From positions 1-46,800 of the forward strand of contig CAITYL010000360.1 in assembly GCA_903896595.1 (NCBI GenBank): DNA of 46,800 bases. The letters are read 5' to 3'. This stretch comes from an uncultured Lentisphaerota bacterium (GTDB lineage: Bacteria; Verrucomicrobiota; Lentisphaeria; Oligosphaerales; CAITYL01). Positions 7,226-16,385 of this stretch are shown here, in pieces. Each line of letters begins with the position of its first letter. Positions within the stretch are counted from its first letter, which is position 1. The translations under genes and the position numbers were made by a program. Under the pieces are notes generated by a model. That model saw only the letters and a list, made by a program, of their open reading frames with translations, was not told the origin of the DNA and did no database searches.

Positions 7226-7453
7226 GGTGCATGACAATTTGATCGGATCGATGTTGAGAACCCCCTTTTGGGGAAAGGCGGTTCCCAAACCCTCCGTCAA
7301 ACCTGTTTGTTTCCTTTTTGCGGATTTCGCAGGCCGCTCCAGTGCAACAATCCACTACCAGGGCAGCAGAGGCGGCCTGCGGAATCCGCAAATGAAACAA
7401 AAGTTTTGGGAAGGGGCTTGGGGATCACCCTTTTTCAAAAGGGTGGCCCCAAC
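7226..7453. repeat. Composite hairpin repeat, locus 5 (full element)
   Basis: The most complete copy: GGTGCATGAC edge (7226-7235), A-type hairpin about 7253-7288, CCTCCGTCAAACC linker, central inverted repeat TGCGGATTTCGCAGGC / GGCCTGCGGAATCCGCA, and B-type hairpin about 7417-7452. It lies between the dCMP deaminase and RidA genes, with the B hairpin 42 bp past the RidA stop. Confidence 0.88.
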
Positions 7454-7494
7454 GGACACGTGCCAGTCACGCATCACGTTTTACGCATTACGCA

Positions 7495-7893
7495 TCACTC
7501 CAGCGCCACAATGGCGTCCAGCTCGATCCGGGCGTTCTTGGGCAGCGCCGCCACCTGCACGCAGGAGCGGGCGGGGAACGGGGCGGCAAAGTGTTTGGCG
7601 TACAGCGCATTGACCGCCGGGAACTCCGCCAGGTCAACCAGGTACACCGTCACCTTCACCACCCGCGCCATGGAGGTGCCGGCGGCCGCCAGCAGCCGCT
7701 CCAGATTGACCAGCGCCTGTTCGGCCTGCGCCAGGATGTCGGGGCCCGCCAGTTCGCCCGTGCCGGCCCGTGTCCCGAACAACCCGCTGGTGAACAGGAG
7801 GCTGCCCGCGCGCACCGCCTGGCTGTACGGCCCGATCGCCGCCGGAACCTCGGTCGTGGCCACCGCCGTTATCGCCTTGCCCGTGCCCGCCAT
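7495..7893 (-). CDS. RidA family enamine/imine deaminase
   Basis: A 132-residue YjgF/YER057c/UK114 protein, which hydrolyses reactive enamine and imine intermediates from PLP enzymes (for example 2-aminoacrylate) in the cytoplasm as a trimer. Family hallmarks are AIGPYSQAV near residues 19-27, SGLFG at about 36-40, and the C-terminal PARSCVQVAALPKNARIELD, which carries the conserved substrate-binding Arg in the ARSCV segment. GGAGGGCGGACG before the ATG is a strong ribosome site and fixes the start. The length is normal for the family. It stands alone between two hairpin repeats, with no sign of an operon. Confidence 0.93.
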   Translation of the reverse strand: MAGTGKAITAVATTEVPAAIGPYSQAVRAGSLLFTSGLFGTRAGTGELAGPDILAQAEQALVNLERLLAAAGTSMARVVKVTVYLVDLAEFPAVNALYAKHFAAPFPARSCVQVAALPKNARIELDAIVALE

Positions 7894-7981
7894 CGTCCGC
7901 CCTCCTTGCCAAATGCGCCCACCACATGCCGCGTCAGAATGCGATCTTAATTACCTTCAGCCTACAGCATAAAAGGCTGAT

Positions 7982-8017
7982 GTTGGGAACACCCTTTTTC
8001 AAAAGGGTGGCCCCAAC
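7982..8017. repeat. Composite hairpin repeat, locus 6 (single hairpin)
   Basis: One hairpin with a TTGGGAACACCCTTTTT left arm and an AAAAGGGTGGCCCCAA right arm, seemingly a hybrid of A-type and B-type arms. It lies 55 bp past the stop of the sugar isomerase gene. Just before it, at about 7948-7968, is a TTAATTACCTTCAGCCTA motif shared with about 34616-34640. Confidence 0.83.
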
Positions 8018-8071
8018 ATAACAGTCATAACAACATCAAAATAAACACATTGAACTTTATTTTGAACGGGT

Positions 8072-9061
8072 TTACTTGTCGAAATTGGCATCGAAGGCGT
8101 GAGCCGACGGGCGGAAGTCCACGTTCCGCACGAACTCGCAGGCCTCGCGGGCGCCGAACTCGCGTTCCATGCCGCAGTCTTCCCATTCGACCGACAGCGG
8201 GCCCTGGTAATTCATCCGGTTCAACTGGCGGATGATCTCCTCGAAATCGACCCCGCCGTGGCCCAGGCTGCGGAAATCCCAGCCGCGGCCGGCCTCGCCG
8301 AAGTTCAGGTGGCTGGAAAGAATGCCGCTGCGCCCGTCCAGGGTCAGAGCGGCATCCTTCATGTGAACGTGGTAAATCCGCTCCGGGAACTCCTGTAAAA
8401 ATTTGACCGGGTCCACCATCTGCCAATGCAGGTGACTGGGGTCGAAATTGAAGCCGAACTCGGGCCGGTTCTTGACCGCGGCCAGGGCGCGCTTGGCGGT
8501 ATGCAGGTCAAAGGCGATCTCGGTGGGGTGTACCTCCAACGCGAACTTGACCTTGCACTTGCCGAAGACGTCCAGAATCGGGTTCCAGCGGTCGGAGAAA
8601 TCCTTGAACCCAGCATCGACCATCGCCGGCGACACCGGCGGGAAGCTGTAAAGCAGATGCCAAATGGAAGAACCGGTAAAGCCGTTGACCACCGGCACGC
8701 CCAGGTTCTGGGCCGCCTTGGCGGTGAGTTTCATCTCCTCAATGGCCCAGGCGCGTTTCTTCTGCGCGCTGCCGTGGCAGGACTTGGGGGCGAAGATGTC
8801 GGAGCGGGCGTCGTTATTGAGATCGCAGACCAGCTGGCCGGCCAGATGATTGCTGATCGCCCAAACGTCGAGTTTGTGCTTCTTGAGCAGGGCGCGGACC
8901 GATTTGCCATAAGCCTTGTCGGTGGCGGCCTTGCGCACATCCATGTGGTCGCCCCAGCAGGCTAGTTCCAGGCCGTCATAGCCCCACTCGCCGGCCTTTT
9001 TCGCCAAAACCTTCAACGGCAGATCGGCCCACTGGCCGGTGAACAAGGTGACAGGACGCAT
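8072..9061 (-). CDS. Sugar phosphate isomerase/epimerase, xylose-isomerase-like TIM barrel
   Basis: A 329-residue AP_endonuc_2-type TIM barrel. Likely metal ligands are the Glu in FALEVHPTE, the Asp/His in [10 protein letters not shown], the His in YHVHMKD and the Glu in LSVEWED, in the order seen in xylose-isomerase-like epimerases such as IolE or dTE types. The barrel start [13 protein letters not shown] near residues 28-40 is also typical. AAGGAGAACTGCC directly before ATG 9061 decides the start; the frame to 9169 is spurious. The substrate is probably a keto-sugar or inositol derivative, but it cannot be named. It lies downstream of the restriction genes on the same strand and its own ribosome site is strong, so it may be separately expressed. 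Confidence 0.88.
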   Translation of the reverse strand: MRPVTLFTGQWADLPLKVLAKKAGEWGYDGLELACWGDHMDVRKAATDKAYGKSVRALLKKHKLDVWAISNHLAGQLVCDLNNDARSDIFAPKSCHGSAQKKRAWAIEEMKLTAKAAQNLGVPVVNGFTGSSIWHLLYSFPPVSPAMVDAGFKDFSDRWNPILDVFGKCKVKFALEVHPTEIAFDLHTAKRALAAVKNRPEFGFNFDPSHLHWQMVDPVKFLQEFPERIYHVHMKDAALTLDGRSGILSSHLNFGEAGRGWDFRSLGHGGVDFEEIIRQLNRMNYQGPLSVEWEDCGMEREFGAREACEFVRNVDFRPSAHAFDANFDK

Positions 9062-9147
9062 GGCAGTTCTCCTTAGCATAAATCTGTGGATTGAGTGTAT
9101 TCGCCGGACGCTAAATCCGCGCCCCAAGGCGGCAATATAGCGCGGAT

Positions 9148-10767
9148 TCACACAAACCCACCCGCCCATGCCAGGTCAAACACGCGGTCCAGTACATTCT
9201 TATGCCGGGCAACGTCGTAACGCACCGACATCCACCGTCGCTCCTCCTCATAGGTCAAAATCAACGGACGGCGGTAGACCTTGTGCTCGGAATTCACCTT
9301 CTCAATTCCCAGTTCATCCTCAAAATAAAACTTGGTTTCCACCAACAACACCCCGTCACCGAGGCCACGATTGTTCAGCCCGACCACAAAGTCCGGATAG
9401 AACCCTTTACCACTCGACAGGATGACCTTTACCGACCACGGCGCCCTGCTCGGATTCCGATGCCACCATTTCACCCGCCCGTTCAGATCCTGGTCCAGTA
9501 ACTCCGCAAACGCGGCCTCCCAACTGTTCATCCCCGACGGATAAACACCGTAAATATTTTTCTCCGATGGCCGTAACCCAACGTCCGAATCAAGCGACAC
9601 CGGCAACGGTCCGGCGTCCCGCACCACGATATGCTTGGCCAGGCACTGCTTCGCCGTATCCTGAATCAATTCCGGACAGTACGCCAGAATCAAGTCAAAC
9701 GCATTCCGCAACCGCGCCGGATGGTTGGCCACTTGTGAGATTCCGGCCTTCTCGTATTCCTGGCGTAACCGTTCCATCAAAACCGTGCGAATTTCGCGTG
9801 GATCAAGATAATCCAGCCGAAATAGCAGTCCCTGCGCCCTTTTCCGCACATCCTCGGCGGAAAGCGTCGCCATCACCATCTGCTTCGACATCGCGTGAGT
9901 GAAGGCTTCCACATCCACCCGCGTGATCTGAACATTTTCCCGCTGCCCGGCCAACAGCAAATCCCGATCAAAATTGATCATGGCCGGCAGATCATGAACC
10001 AGTTCGTCCATGACCGCCGGCAACTCTTCCGTCTTGAAGACCGCCGGCATCCCGTGTTTTAGCGGATACCGGAACGCCGTCACCGAAAGCCGCGTCACCG
10101 CCGGCGCGGCCGCCAACTTAACGTCATCCGTCGATCCGCAACCCACATTCTCGAAACCTGAAAATAGCGACTGGACAGATTCTTTTATGCCATTCGGGTC
10201 AGCCGGCTCGCCCGTTACCGCAATCCGGTCGAAGTTCTCCGGCGTTACTTGATCTTTGGGCCCCGGAATCAATGCCGCCTGCCCGTTCTGCAAAATCTGA
10301 ACCATCTGCGTTTCGCCAACCGTCACCCACACCGCCGACGGCGCAACCTCCTGTATCCCGGTTCGGAACCGATTGATCTTTTCCGCCGCCGAAAGCATGC
10401 CCGTCTGATTTGCGGAATCCGCAAACACCGCGTACCCGTAGTTCAAGGCGTCAGGCAACCCCTTTTTGCCTTGCAGCCGCCGGTGGACGCGCAAAATCCG
10501 CCCCGCCACCTGCACGCCAAAATCTGTATCCTGGCTCCCGCGCATCGACACCAGCGTGAACGCCCGCGGCGCGTCAAACCCTAGCGCCACCGCCATTTTA
10601 AAAATCAGCGCCTCCCGGCGCTCATCGTTCGCCAGCGCCATCAAGTTCGCGTCCGGCTCATCCGCCGTATGTACCGCAATCGCCGCCTCTGGAATTCCCA
10701 GCGCCTTCAGCTCCTCCTTCGCGCGCTCCACGCTCGTCTTGGTATGCGAGTCCACCTGCACCAGCAT
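9148..10767 (-). pseudogene. Type III restriction enzyme Res, C-terminal part (frameshifted)
   Basis: A 539-residue open frame carrying the second half of a type III Res subunit. Its N-terminal part is RecA-like helicase domain 2, including SMRGSQDTDFGVQVAGRILR, the SF2 motif V/VI region. Near the C terminus FYPDFVVG and LLVETKFYFEDE form the PD-(D/E)XK nuclease centre (PD, then ExK). It continues the 10781-11614 frame in another reading frame: removing one base from the GGGG run at 10786-10789 gives KQQGINLKPLMLVQVDS without a break. The corrected Res would be about 821 residues, near the family range. The ATG at 10767 is internal and not a real start unless the protein is truly split. Confidence 0.85.
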
Positions 10768-10780
10768 CAGCGGTTTGAGG

Positions 10781-11614
10781 TTAATCCCCTTGCTGCTTCA
10801 ACAGCCGCTCCACTTCACGATGAATGCGCACCCCTTCTGCCAATGCCGTCTTCTCGTAATCCACCAATCCCCGGTTCTCTTCCGCCGCGAGGTAGGCAAT
10901 CGCCCGCAACCCCTTCTTTACCAACCCCGACGCCACCGCGTCCACCCGGCTAATGCCGATCTTGAACAGGCTGTCTTCCTTCGCGTGCATCTCATCCAGG
11001 AAAACCCGGATGTCTTTATCGTTCGGTGTCGCCGTTACCAACACCGTGTAATCCGGCCGTAAAACCTGCTTGACAAAGGCCACCGCCTGCGTGCTTTTCT
11101 TGAACCCGTGATGCGCCTCGTCCACCACCACGCCGATCCGGAACCCCGCCGCGCGCAGCGCCGGAATGAATTCATCCGCCGAAGGCTGCTCTTCTCCAGC
11201 CTGCCGGACCTTGCGCCCGTCCTTGTTCGCCACCGCCACCGTCGCCCAGGTCGTGACGAAGACATCCCCGCTCCGCGCGGTCTCCACCGTGCGGTCATTG
11301 CGCAACTCCCGCACCTGCAAGCCCGCGAACCGCTCCCGCAGGCTGAGTCGTGTCTGCTCCACCAGCCCGCCAAATGGCGCGAACCAAAACCACACCACCT
11401 TTTCGACGCTGCTAAACCGTTCCGCCAAGCTTCCCGCAATCAGCGTCTTGCCCGCCCCCGTCGGCGCTTCAATCAGGATGTAGCCATGGCACGCCACCGC
11501 CGTTGCCCGGCTGGTCGCGTCCTCCCCGGCTTGTTCCAGCAGGCCGCGCAGGTAGCTAAAGCTCGCCACCCCGCGCGTCACCGCATCGTCTTGAAAGCTC
11601 TTCAAAACCATCAT
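10781..11614 (-). pseudogene. Type III restriction enzyme Res, N-terminal helicase part (frameshifted)
   Basis: The first 277 residues of Res: SF2 helicase domain 1 with Walker A APTGAGKT, DEAH box VVDEAHHGF and motif III VTATPND. This ATP-driven motor translocates or slides on DNA between two Mod recognition sites. ATG 11614 overlaps the mod stop (ATGA), so mod and res are translationally coupled. The frame ends in KQQGD-stop after a GGGG run at 10786-10789, and the downstream frame continues the domain (see the C-terminal part). As read, no full Res is made. Either the base is a sequencing or assembly error, or restriction is off. Confidence 0.85.
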
Positions 11615-13404
11615 AGCTTTAATCCAAACCGCAGCGCCAGGCACGCCGGAACTTTCTCCACGCGGATGTTGGCAAAAATCAGCCGTTGCCGAACCAGTTC
11701 CGGTTGCCAAGTATAGATCACCGTTGCCGCCGCCGACTCCGCCACTTCCGCCGCCTGTTTCACCGCCGCCGCCGTCGCCCGCGGCAAATAGACCAGCTGC
11801 AACTCCGCCCCGCCCGCCACCCAGACCGGCGCCTTTTCCGGCGCGGGGGTCAATTCACCCAAGTGTAAAAGCTGCAAGGCGTTCCACAGCTGCGCATGTT
11901 CCACGTCCAGCAGGTCGCCCACCGGAATCCGCCGCGTCCGCAGATAAGCGAAACTTCCGCCCAACCCGTCAACCGCCTTCATCCCCTTTTTCGTCGGCAC
12001 ATGGTAACCGTTGACCGCCTTCTCCAGCCGCCGCCGGGTGATGTCGCGACAAACATTCTTCTCCGGCTCCGCCGCCGTCGCCTCCGTCGAGGACACCAGG
12101 ATGAACTGCCGGTTGCCGTCCGCCTCTTCCGCGTTCAAGGCCAGCACGGCGTGCCCCGTCGTGCCGCTGCCAGCAAAGAAATCCACCACCAAATCATCCG
12201 GCCCGGTTGCCTGCCCTACCAACGACTGGATCAGAGACAAAGGCTTGGGATAAGGAAAGTCCTTGGTGCCCAGCATATCGACCAACAAAGATGAGCCATC
12301 TGAAGTGAAGCCCGTTTGCAGAATCGTAACTGTATCTGCTTCAATAGACTCGACTTCAGTCCTCTTCACGGATGCCGGTAAAAGTAACGTCGAGATTGGG
12401 TTCTCTGCCTGTCGCAGGTCAGACTTAAACATTTTGTACCGAGGCATTCCAAATCCTATGGTTTTCCCAACCCAAAATTCCAACTCTGGCAATCCGCGCC
12501 GAAGATGGCGATGGGCCGTTCCGGCGTCAATCGCCGCGAACAGTTCCGTCAATGAGGAGTAGCTCGTAGTCTGATCGTTCTGGGGCCAAAGAATGCGCCT
12601 TTCGGTGACGATCTGTTCCATGGCTTTGGATTGGAGCTTTTGGCCAGACTTGACCATTTTCTTTGATGAAAATGCCCATACTCGGTCGGGATTGCAGGGA
12701 TACCACACGCCGTTGTCGGGATTTTGGAGTGGATAATACGAGCGCGGGCGCTCCTTGTATGATTGACCTTTGGTCAGATTGTAGTTGACCCAATCGCCGC
12801 GCGGGTCATTGTCCGGGTTCCCATATCCTGCAAGAGACTTCGCTACCCCACGAAAAGAAAAACCTTTGTTAGCGTAGCACAGTACATATTCGTGGTCCAA
12901 GCTTACAAAGTAGTCCTTGGAGATATTGGCTCCGCTACGGGTACGCCACACAAACGTGCCGACCTTCATGCCGGGGAAGACCTGGTCCATGAGGCCGGAC
13001 AGGTGCGCCATTTCCTCTTCGCCGATATTGACGAAGATCACGCCGTCCTCGCGCAGCAGATCACGCGCCAGCAGCAGGCGGCGGTACATGAACTCCAGCC
13101 ATTTCGAGTGGCGGAAACTGTCCTCCGCGTCCACGAACCGGTCATTGTAGATAAAGTCGCGGTTGCCAGTGTTGTACGGCGGGTCAATGCAAATGCACTT
13201 CACCTGGCCGGCATGCGTCATGCGCAAGTAACGCAGGGCGTCGAAATTATCGCCCTCAATCAGCAAATTCCGGTAGGGCGCCGCGCCGACGCACAACTCA
13301 GGATCCAGATCCAGCACCACAAAATCCGCATTCAGCGCCGCCTCATGCCCGATGGCGTCACGCTCCCACACCAATCCGAACCGCCGCGCGCCCCGGCCCG
13401 TCAC
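11611..13404 (-). CDS. Type III DNA methyltransferase Mod (N-terminal start frameshifted)
   Basis: A site-specific adenine-N6 methylase that also provides the recognition function for Res. The catalytic motif IV DPPYNTG (residues 74-80 of this frame) precedes the AdoMet motif I FAGSGTTGHAV (about 409-419), the beta-class order of type III Mod. The region between is the target-recognition domain. The family normally starts with a TREELIRxLxARD helix. That segment is present, but in another frame at 13358-13462; deleting one base from GGGCCGGGG (13391-13399) joins them into ARDGRGARRFGLVWERD. As read, translation could only begin at GTG 13404. The corrected protein would be about 616 residues. 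It follows the ABC-3C ATPase gene by about 10 bp. Confidence 0.87.
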   Translation of the reverse strand: MTGRGARRFGLVWERDAIGHEAALNADFVVLDLDPELCVGAAPYRNLLIEGDNFDALRYLRMTHAGQVKCICIDPPYNTGNRDFIYNDRFVDAEDSFRHSKWLEFMYRRLLLARDLLREDGVIFVNIGEEEMAHLSGLMDQVFPGMKVGTFVWRTRSGANISKDYFVSLDHEYVLCYANKGFSFRGVAKSLAGYGNPDNDPRGDWVNYNLTKGQSYKERPRSYYPLQNPDNGVWYPCNPDRVWAFSSKKMVKSGQKLQSKAMEQIVTERRILWPQNDQTTSYSSLTELFAAIDAGTAHRHLRRGLPELEFWVGKTIGFGMPRYKMFKSDLRQAENPISTLLLPASVKRTEVESIEADTVTILQTGFTSDGSSLLVDMLGTKDFPYPKPLSLIQSLVGQATGPDDLVVDFFAGSGTTGHAVLALNAEEADGNRQFILVSSTEATAAEPEKNVCRDITRRRLEKAVNGYHVPTKKGMKAVDGLGGSFAYLRTRRIPVGDLLDVEHAQLWNALQLLHLGELTPAPEKAPVWVAGGAELQLVYLPRATAAAVKQAAEVAESAAATVIYTWQPELVRQRLIFANIRVEKVPACLALRFGLKL

Positions 13405-13462
13405 GCGCCGCCAACTGCCGGATCAGTTCTTCACGGGTTAAATCTTGATAGTTCGAAGGCAT
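13358..13462 (-). pseudogene. Out-of-frame N terminus of Mod
   Basis: A 34-codon frame reading MPSNYQDLTREELIRQLAARD before drifting into unrelated sequence and a TGA. The motif TREELIR followed by ARD is the usual start of this Mod family, so this is the true N terminus displaced by a one-base indel at 13391-13399, not a separate gene. Confidence 0.7.
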
Positions 13463-13471
13463 GACGCTCTT

Positions 13472-15208
13472 TCAGAATCGGAAACCGAGAAGCCCGCCAT
13501 CTTCGCGGGCGTCGGTCAAGGTGAGCCGGATAAATTTCCGGTAGTCGAAATCTCGGGTAAACTCGTTGACGGGCAGGTTGTCGGAATTGAACATGCAGAT
13601 GTACTGAAACCCCTTCGCTTGGCTCTCCCGTGCCGCCAGTTCAAGCGCTTTGACACGTTGCCGCTCGTCCACATCGGCGAACAACGTGCTGTCGTGGATC
13701 AGGGGAATCGTCGTCCGGCCGGCCCAGAGCTGGGCCAGCATAAGGTCATAGCAAAAAATTTTCATCTGCTCAATGCCACCGCTGCCGGAACGTTTGATGT
13801 CAACACCAAACCTGTAGCCCGTCTTAGTCACGTCGAGAGACAAGTTTCCCGGTGCGTCATAAAGTTCTTCGGAATTGGCGTTAAAAAAGCCGGCGGCGCG
13901 ACGGCGTTGCAACTCCCGCTCGGAATAGGCGATCTGCGCCTGTTGCCAAAGCTGGCTTTGCTCGATCTCCAGTTCGCTTTTCCCCTTCTCAAACTCACGC
14001 AACTGCGCCGCCCGGTTTTTTATATTTTCCAACAGGGCAACCGTGGCTTGGTAACGCTTCTGGAGCGCCGTATACTCATCAAGCGCCCGTCCTTTTTCCA
14101 AGATCCCCATCAGTTCCGCCCGGCATCCGGTCAGTCGTTCGACTTCCGCCTTGTCATGATTGATTTGCCGTTCCAGCCGCGCGAGTTCGATTTTTAGGAA
14201 ATCGCAACGGTTGGTCACTACTTGCCGGTGAAACGCATGAACGTCGTCCAACCGCTTCGTCACCTGCCGCGGAAACTCGATGCCGGCTTCAGCATACAGA
14301 CTGGCGACCTGGCCGGAATCGGCATCCCGCACTTCAACCAGACCCTCCTGATAGTGTTGCATGAGGCTTTGGTTGGCCACCGTATCGTTGACCAAGCCAT
14401 GGATGGCGTTGGTCAATTCATTGGCCTCGCGTTCCAAATCGCGGTACTGCGGAATGACCTGAAACGTGGACAGCGCTTCCTGTTCCTGGACCAGTTTGCC
14501 TTCCAAGCGCATGCGTTCCGCCTCCAGTTCACCAAGCGACCCTCGGAAACCAGGCACCATTCCGGAGGCAACCTCCTGTTTCAAGTGCTTGAGAACCTTG
14601 GTTCGATCCTTCAGAATTTGAAGGCAAGAGACGAACTCCCAGTCAAGGCCCAGCAGGTAGGCATTATGAATTTGCTTGTCCCATTCTTGTTGCTTAGTGC
14701 AATGGCTGAACGGACTGACAAAGGCCTCGGCGCCATTACGGATGAAAAAAGAAACCAAACTACGAAAGCTGGGTTTGTACTTTCGCGTCTCATCCATCTC
14801 CGGAATCGCAAAAACGGCCAGGCCGAGCAAGCGCCTCCAATCCGTGGCATTCATTGCATATTCGCCGAGTTTTTGGTTATAACTTGGTTTTTCCGGCCAT
14901 CCGGCAAAATCACTCACAAGTGAAATGACTGCCGGTTTTGCCGTGTTGCGTGACACCTGGGCACGCCGGCCAAACAGGTCCATTTCCAAGGTAAACGTCC
15001 AGTCGTCAAGTTCCGGTTTGGCCAGCGTTCCCTCCTTGTTACTCCCCAAGCAAAAATGGATGATTTCAATCAATGTCGTTTTGCCAAGGCCGTTACGGGA
15101 GTCCTTTTTCGTAGCCTCCGGCAAGCGCTCGGCAAGCACCATATTGAAACCAGACTGGAATTCAACGGGTTTAAAAGTTGGCTGGTCGCTGCGGACAGAA
15201 TAAATCAT
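13472..15208 (-). CDS. DUF2326 ABC-3C ATPase
   Basis: A 578-residue SMC-like ATPase, the engine of ABC-three-component defence modules. The N-terminal P-loop is SRNGLGKTT (residues 37-45), followed by TLIEIIHFCLG as in other DUF2326 proteins. The middle (about 180-420) is coiled coil with QINHDKAEVERL-type helices. The C-terminal DUF2326 segment contains IPLIHDSTLFADVDERQ, where the Walker-B-like acidic residues are expected. The start at 15208 overlaps the stop of the middle component by four bases. These ATPases are thought to sense aberrant nucleoprotein structures and license the nuclease effector. Mod begins 10 bp after its stop, so both systems probably share one transcript. Confidence 0.88.
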   Translation of the reverse strand: MIYSVRSDQPTFKPVEFQSGFNMVLAERLPEATKKDSRNGLGKTTLIEIIHFCLGSNKEGTLAKPELDDWTFTLEMDLFGRRAQVSRNTAKPAVISLVSDFAGWPEKPSYNQKLGEYAMNATDWRRLLGLAVFAIPEMDETRKYKPSFRSLVSFFIRNGAEAFVSPFSHCTKQQEWDKQIHNAYLLGLDWEFVSCLQILKDRTKVLKHLKQEVASGMVPGFRGSLGELEAERMRLEGKLVQEQEALSTFQVIPQYRDLEREANELTNAIHGLVNDTVANQSLMQHYQEGLVEVRDADSGQVASLYAEAGIEFPRQVTKRLDDVHAFHRQVVTNRCDFLKIELARLERQINHDKAEVERLTGCRAELMGILEKGRALDEYTALQKRYQATVALLENIKNRAAQLREFEKGKSELEIEQSQLWQQAQIAYSERELQRRRAAGFFNANSEELYDAPGNLSLDVTKTGYRFGVDIKRSGSGGIEQMKIFCYDLMLAQLWAGRTTIPLIHDSTLFADVDERQRVKALELAARESQAKGFQYICMFNSDNLPVNEFTRDFDYRKFIRLTLTDAREDGGLLGFRF

Positions 15209-15432
15209 GGCTGTTTCCTCCGCAACATCCCGTCGTCCCACTCGACGGCGCCAATAAGATATAGGAAATCCAAAGCCAACGTGAACCGCTGGAAGGTCAC
15301 GACTTCTGACCGGGAACGCACCGCCCCCCATAGGGATGAAACCGTTTGAGGTTCCCGCAGGTTCTCCAACAATGCAGCTCCCATGCCAAGAATAGAGCGT
15401 GACAAGCCAAGATGTTTGGTCGGCAAAATCAT
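15205..15432 (-). CDS. ABC-3C middle component (MC6-like)
   Basis: A 75-residue single-domain protein. The pattern ILPTKHLGLSRSILGMGAAL, a TVSSLW helix and FTLALDFLYLIGAVE followed by a short basic end is what I recognise as the winged-helix-like middle component of ABC-3C systems, closest to the MC6 type from memory. It is thought to bridge the ATPase and the effector. Both ends overlap neighbours by ATGA (15429-15432 and 15205-15208), so the three proteins are made in coupled translation, expected for a stoichiometric complex. Confidence 0.8.
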   Translation of the reverse strand: MILPTKHLGLSRSILGMGAALLENLREPQTVSSLWGAVRSRSEVVTFQRFTLALDFLYLIGAVEWDDGMLRRKQP

Positions 15433-16184
15433 TTTTCAAACACATCGCATGCTTGGAACAAGTACACCAAAACCGTCAGGCCGGCCGCCTGAACGCGAAA
15501 AACAGTTGAATTGCCCGAGGCAAACTGCCAGAGTGCATAAAACAAGTCATCTCCACGCAACCCGTCTTTCTCCCTTAACTCTAAATAGTTATTGACAAAC
15601 CTATATCGCAAACGGTTGCCAAACTCGGGATCAAGATTGCGCTGAATGTAATCTTCCACCAACGAGACACGGCACAGCCCAAGTGTAATGTCCGCTTCAA
15701 CGGCAGCGGAAAGATTGTTCCGGTGAATTTTGTCCTTAATTGGAATGACATCGAAACTGCCGCCTTGCGGAATGGGGGCCTCCGCTAAATAATTGGTGAC
15801 CACCTTCAGCTCGGCAAACTGGACTTCTGGCATTTGTTTCCTGCATTGTTCCGATACCCATCGTTCATGGGTCACCTTTATTTCATGCAACCTTTCCGGT
15901 GGATAACTGCCAGGATTGACCTTGTCGATCTCCTCATGATGGTTCGGGCACAGAAAAATGAGGTTTTTGTAATGATTGCGCTGATCCTCTGTCATGCTTG
16001 AATCATAACGAGCCGACCCCGGATGCTGCCCCTTGATATGTGCAATCTTACCTGAAATAGCCCCGTTTTCAGCCGCCAAAATTTCCGGACATTTGGGGAA
16101 TGCGCAGCGATTGCCAGCCAGTAAGGCCAATGCCTTAATATTGGGTTCTGAAATCTTGCTCACCGCATCCCCCACAATGCCCAT
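15429..16184 (-). CDS. ABC-3C effector: HNH nuclease with ABC-3C C-terminal domain
   Basis: A 251-residue two-domain protein. Residues about 15-105 hold an HNH nuclease: Cys27 and Cys32 (CAFPKC), KIAHIKG with His49, NLIFLCP and CPNHH at 79-83. The last 70 residues (FVNNYLELREKDGLRGDDLF, then FASGNSTVFRVQAAGLTVLVYLFQACDVFEK as separate blocks) match the C-terminal docking domain of ABC-3C effectors. The HNH part would cut DNA when released by the ATPase. It is first in the operon, with a sigma-70-like promoter 20 bp upstream. The start is ambiguous between ATG 16184 and a GTG a few codons in. Confidence 0.85.
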   Translation of the reverse strand: MGIVGDAVSKISEPNIKALALLAGNRCAFPKCPEILAAENGAISGKIAHIKGQHPGSARYDSSMTEDQRNHYKNLIFLCPNHHEEIDKVNPGSYPPERLHEIKVTHERWVSEQCRKQMPEVQFAELKVVTNYLAEAPIPQGGSFDVIPIKDKIHRNNLSAAVEADITLGLCRVSLVEDYIQRNLDPEFGNRLRYRFVNNYLELREKDGLRGDDLFYALWQFASGNSTVFRVQAAGLTVLVYLFQACDVFEK

Positions 16185-16202
16185 CACCTTATCACGCCAA
16201 CT

Positions 16203-16231
16203 AACATAGTAACCTTTAATAGCATAATCAA
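16203..16231 (-). promoter_or_regulatory. Predicted sigma-70-like promoter for the ABC-3C/type III R-M operon
   Basis: On the minus strand TTGATT (16226-16231) and TATGTT (16203-16208) are separated by exactly 17 bp, each sharing four of six bases with the consensus. It lies close to the first gene, so the leader would be very short. This is a prediction from sequence only, and PVC promoters may differ. Confidence 0.4.
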
Positions 16232-16385
16232 ACCATTCGCATCACCCGAAAGATTGGTGGCCTGAATCAGGTGAAGACCGCCAGTGCGAATTTGATTCGT
16301 GTTCAGCCACGGTTTTTGCCCTAAGCACCCCCATCGCGTCAAACGATACCACCCAACACCTTTTTTTCAATTTCCCGCCCCCGTA

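Noticed and set aside
5941..7893. Thymidylate, RidA and deaminase genes as one operon
   Set aside because: Gaps of 190-290 bp with strong hairpins separate the genes, so a single operon is not supported.
10405..10430. TTTGCGGAATCCGCAAA palindrome inside res resembling the composite repeat centre
   Set aside because: It encodes FADSANQ at a place where Res proteins have a similar segment, so coincidence is likely and no other repeat blocks are present.
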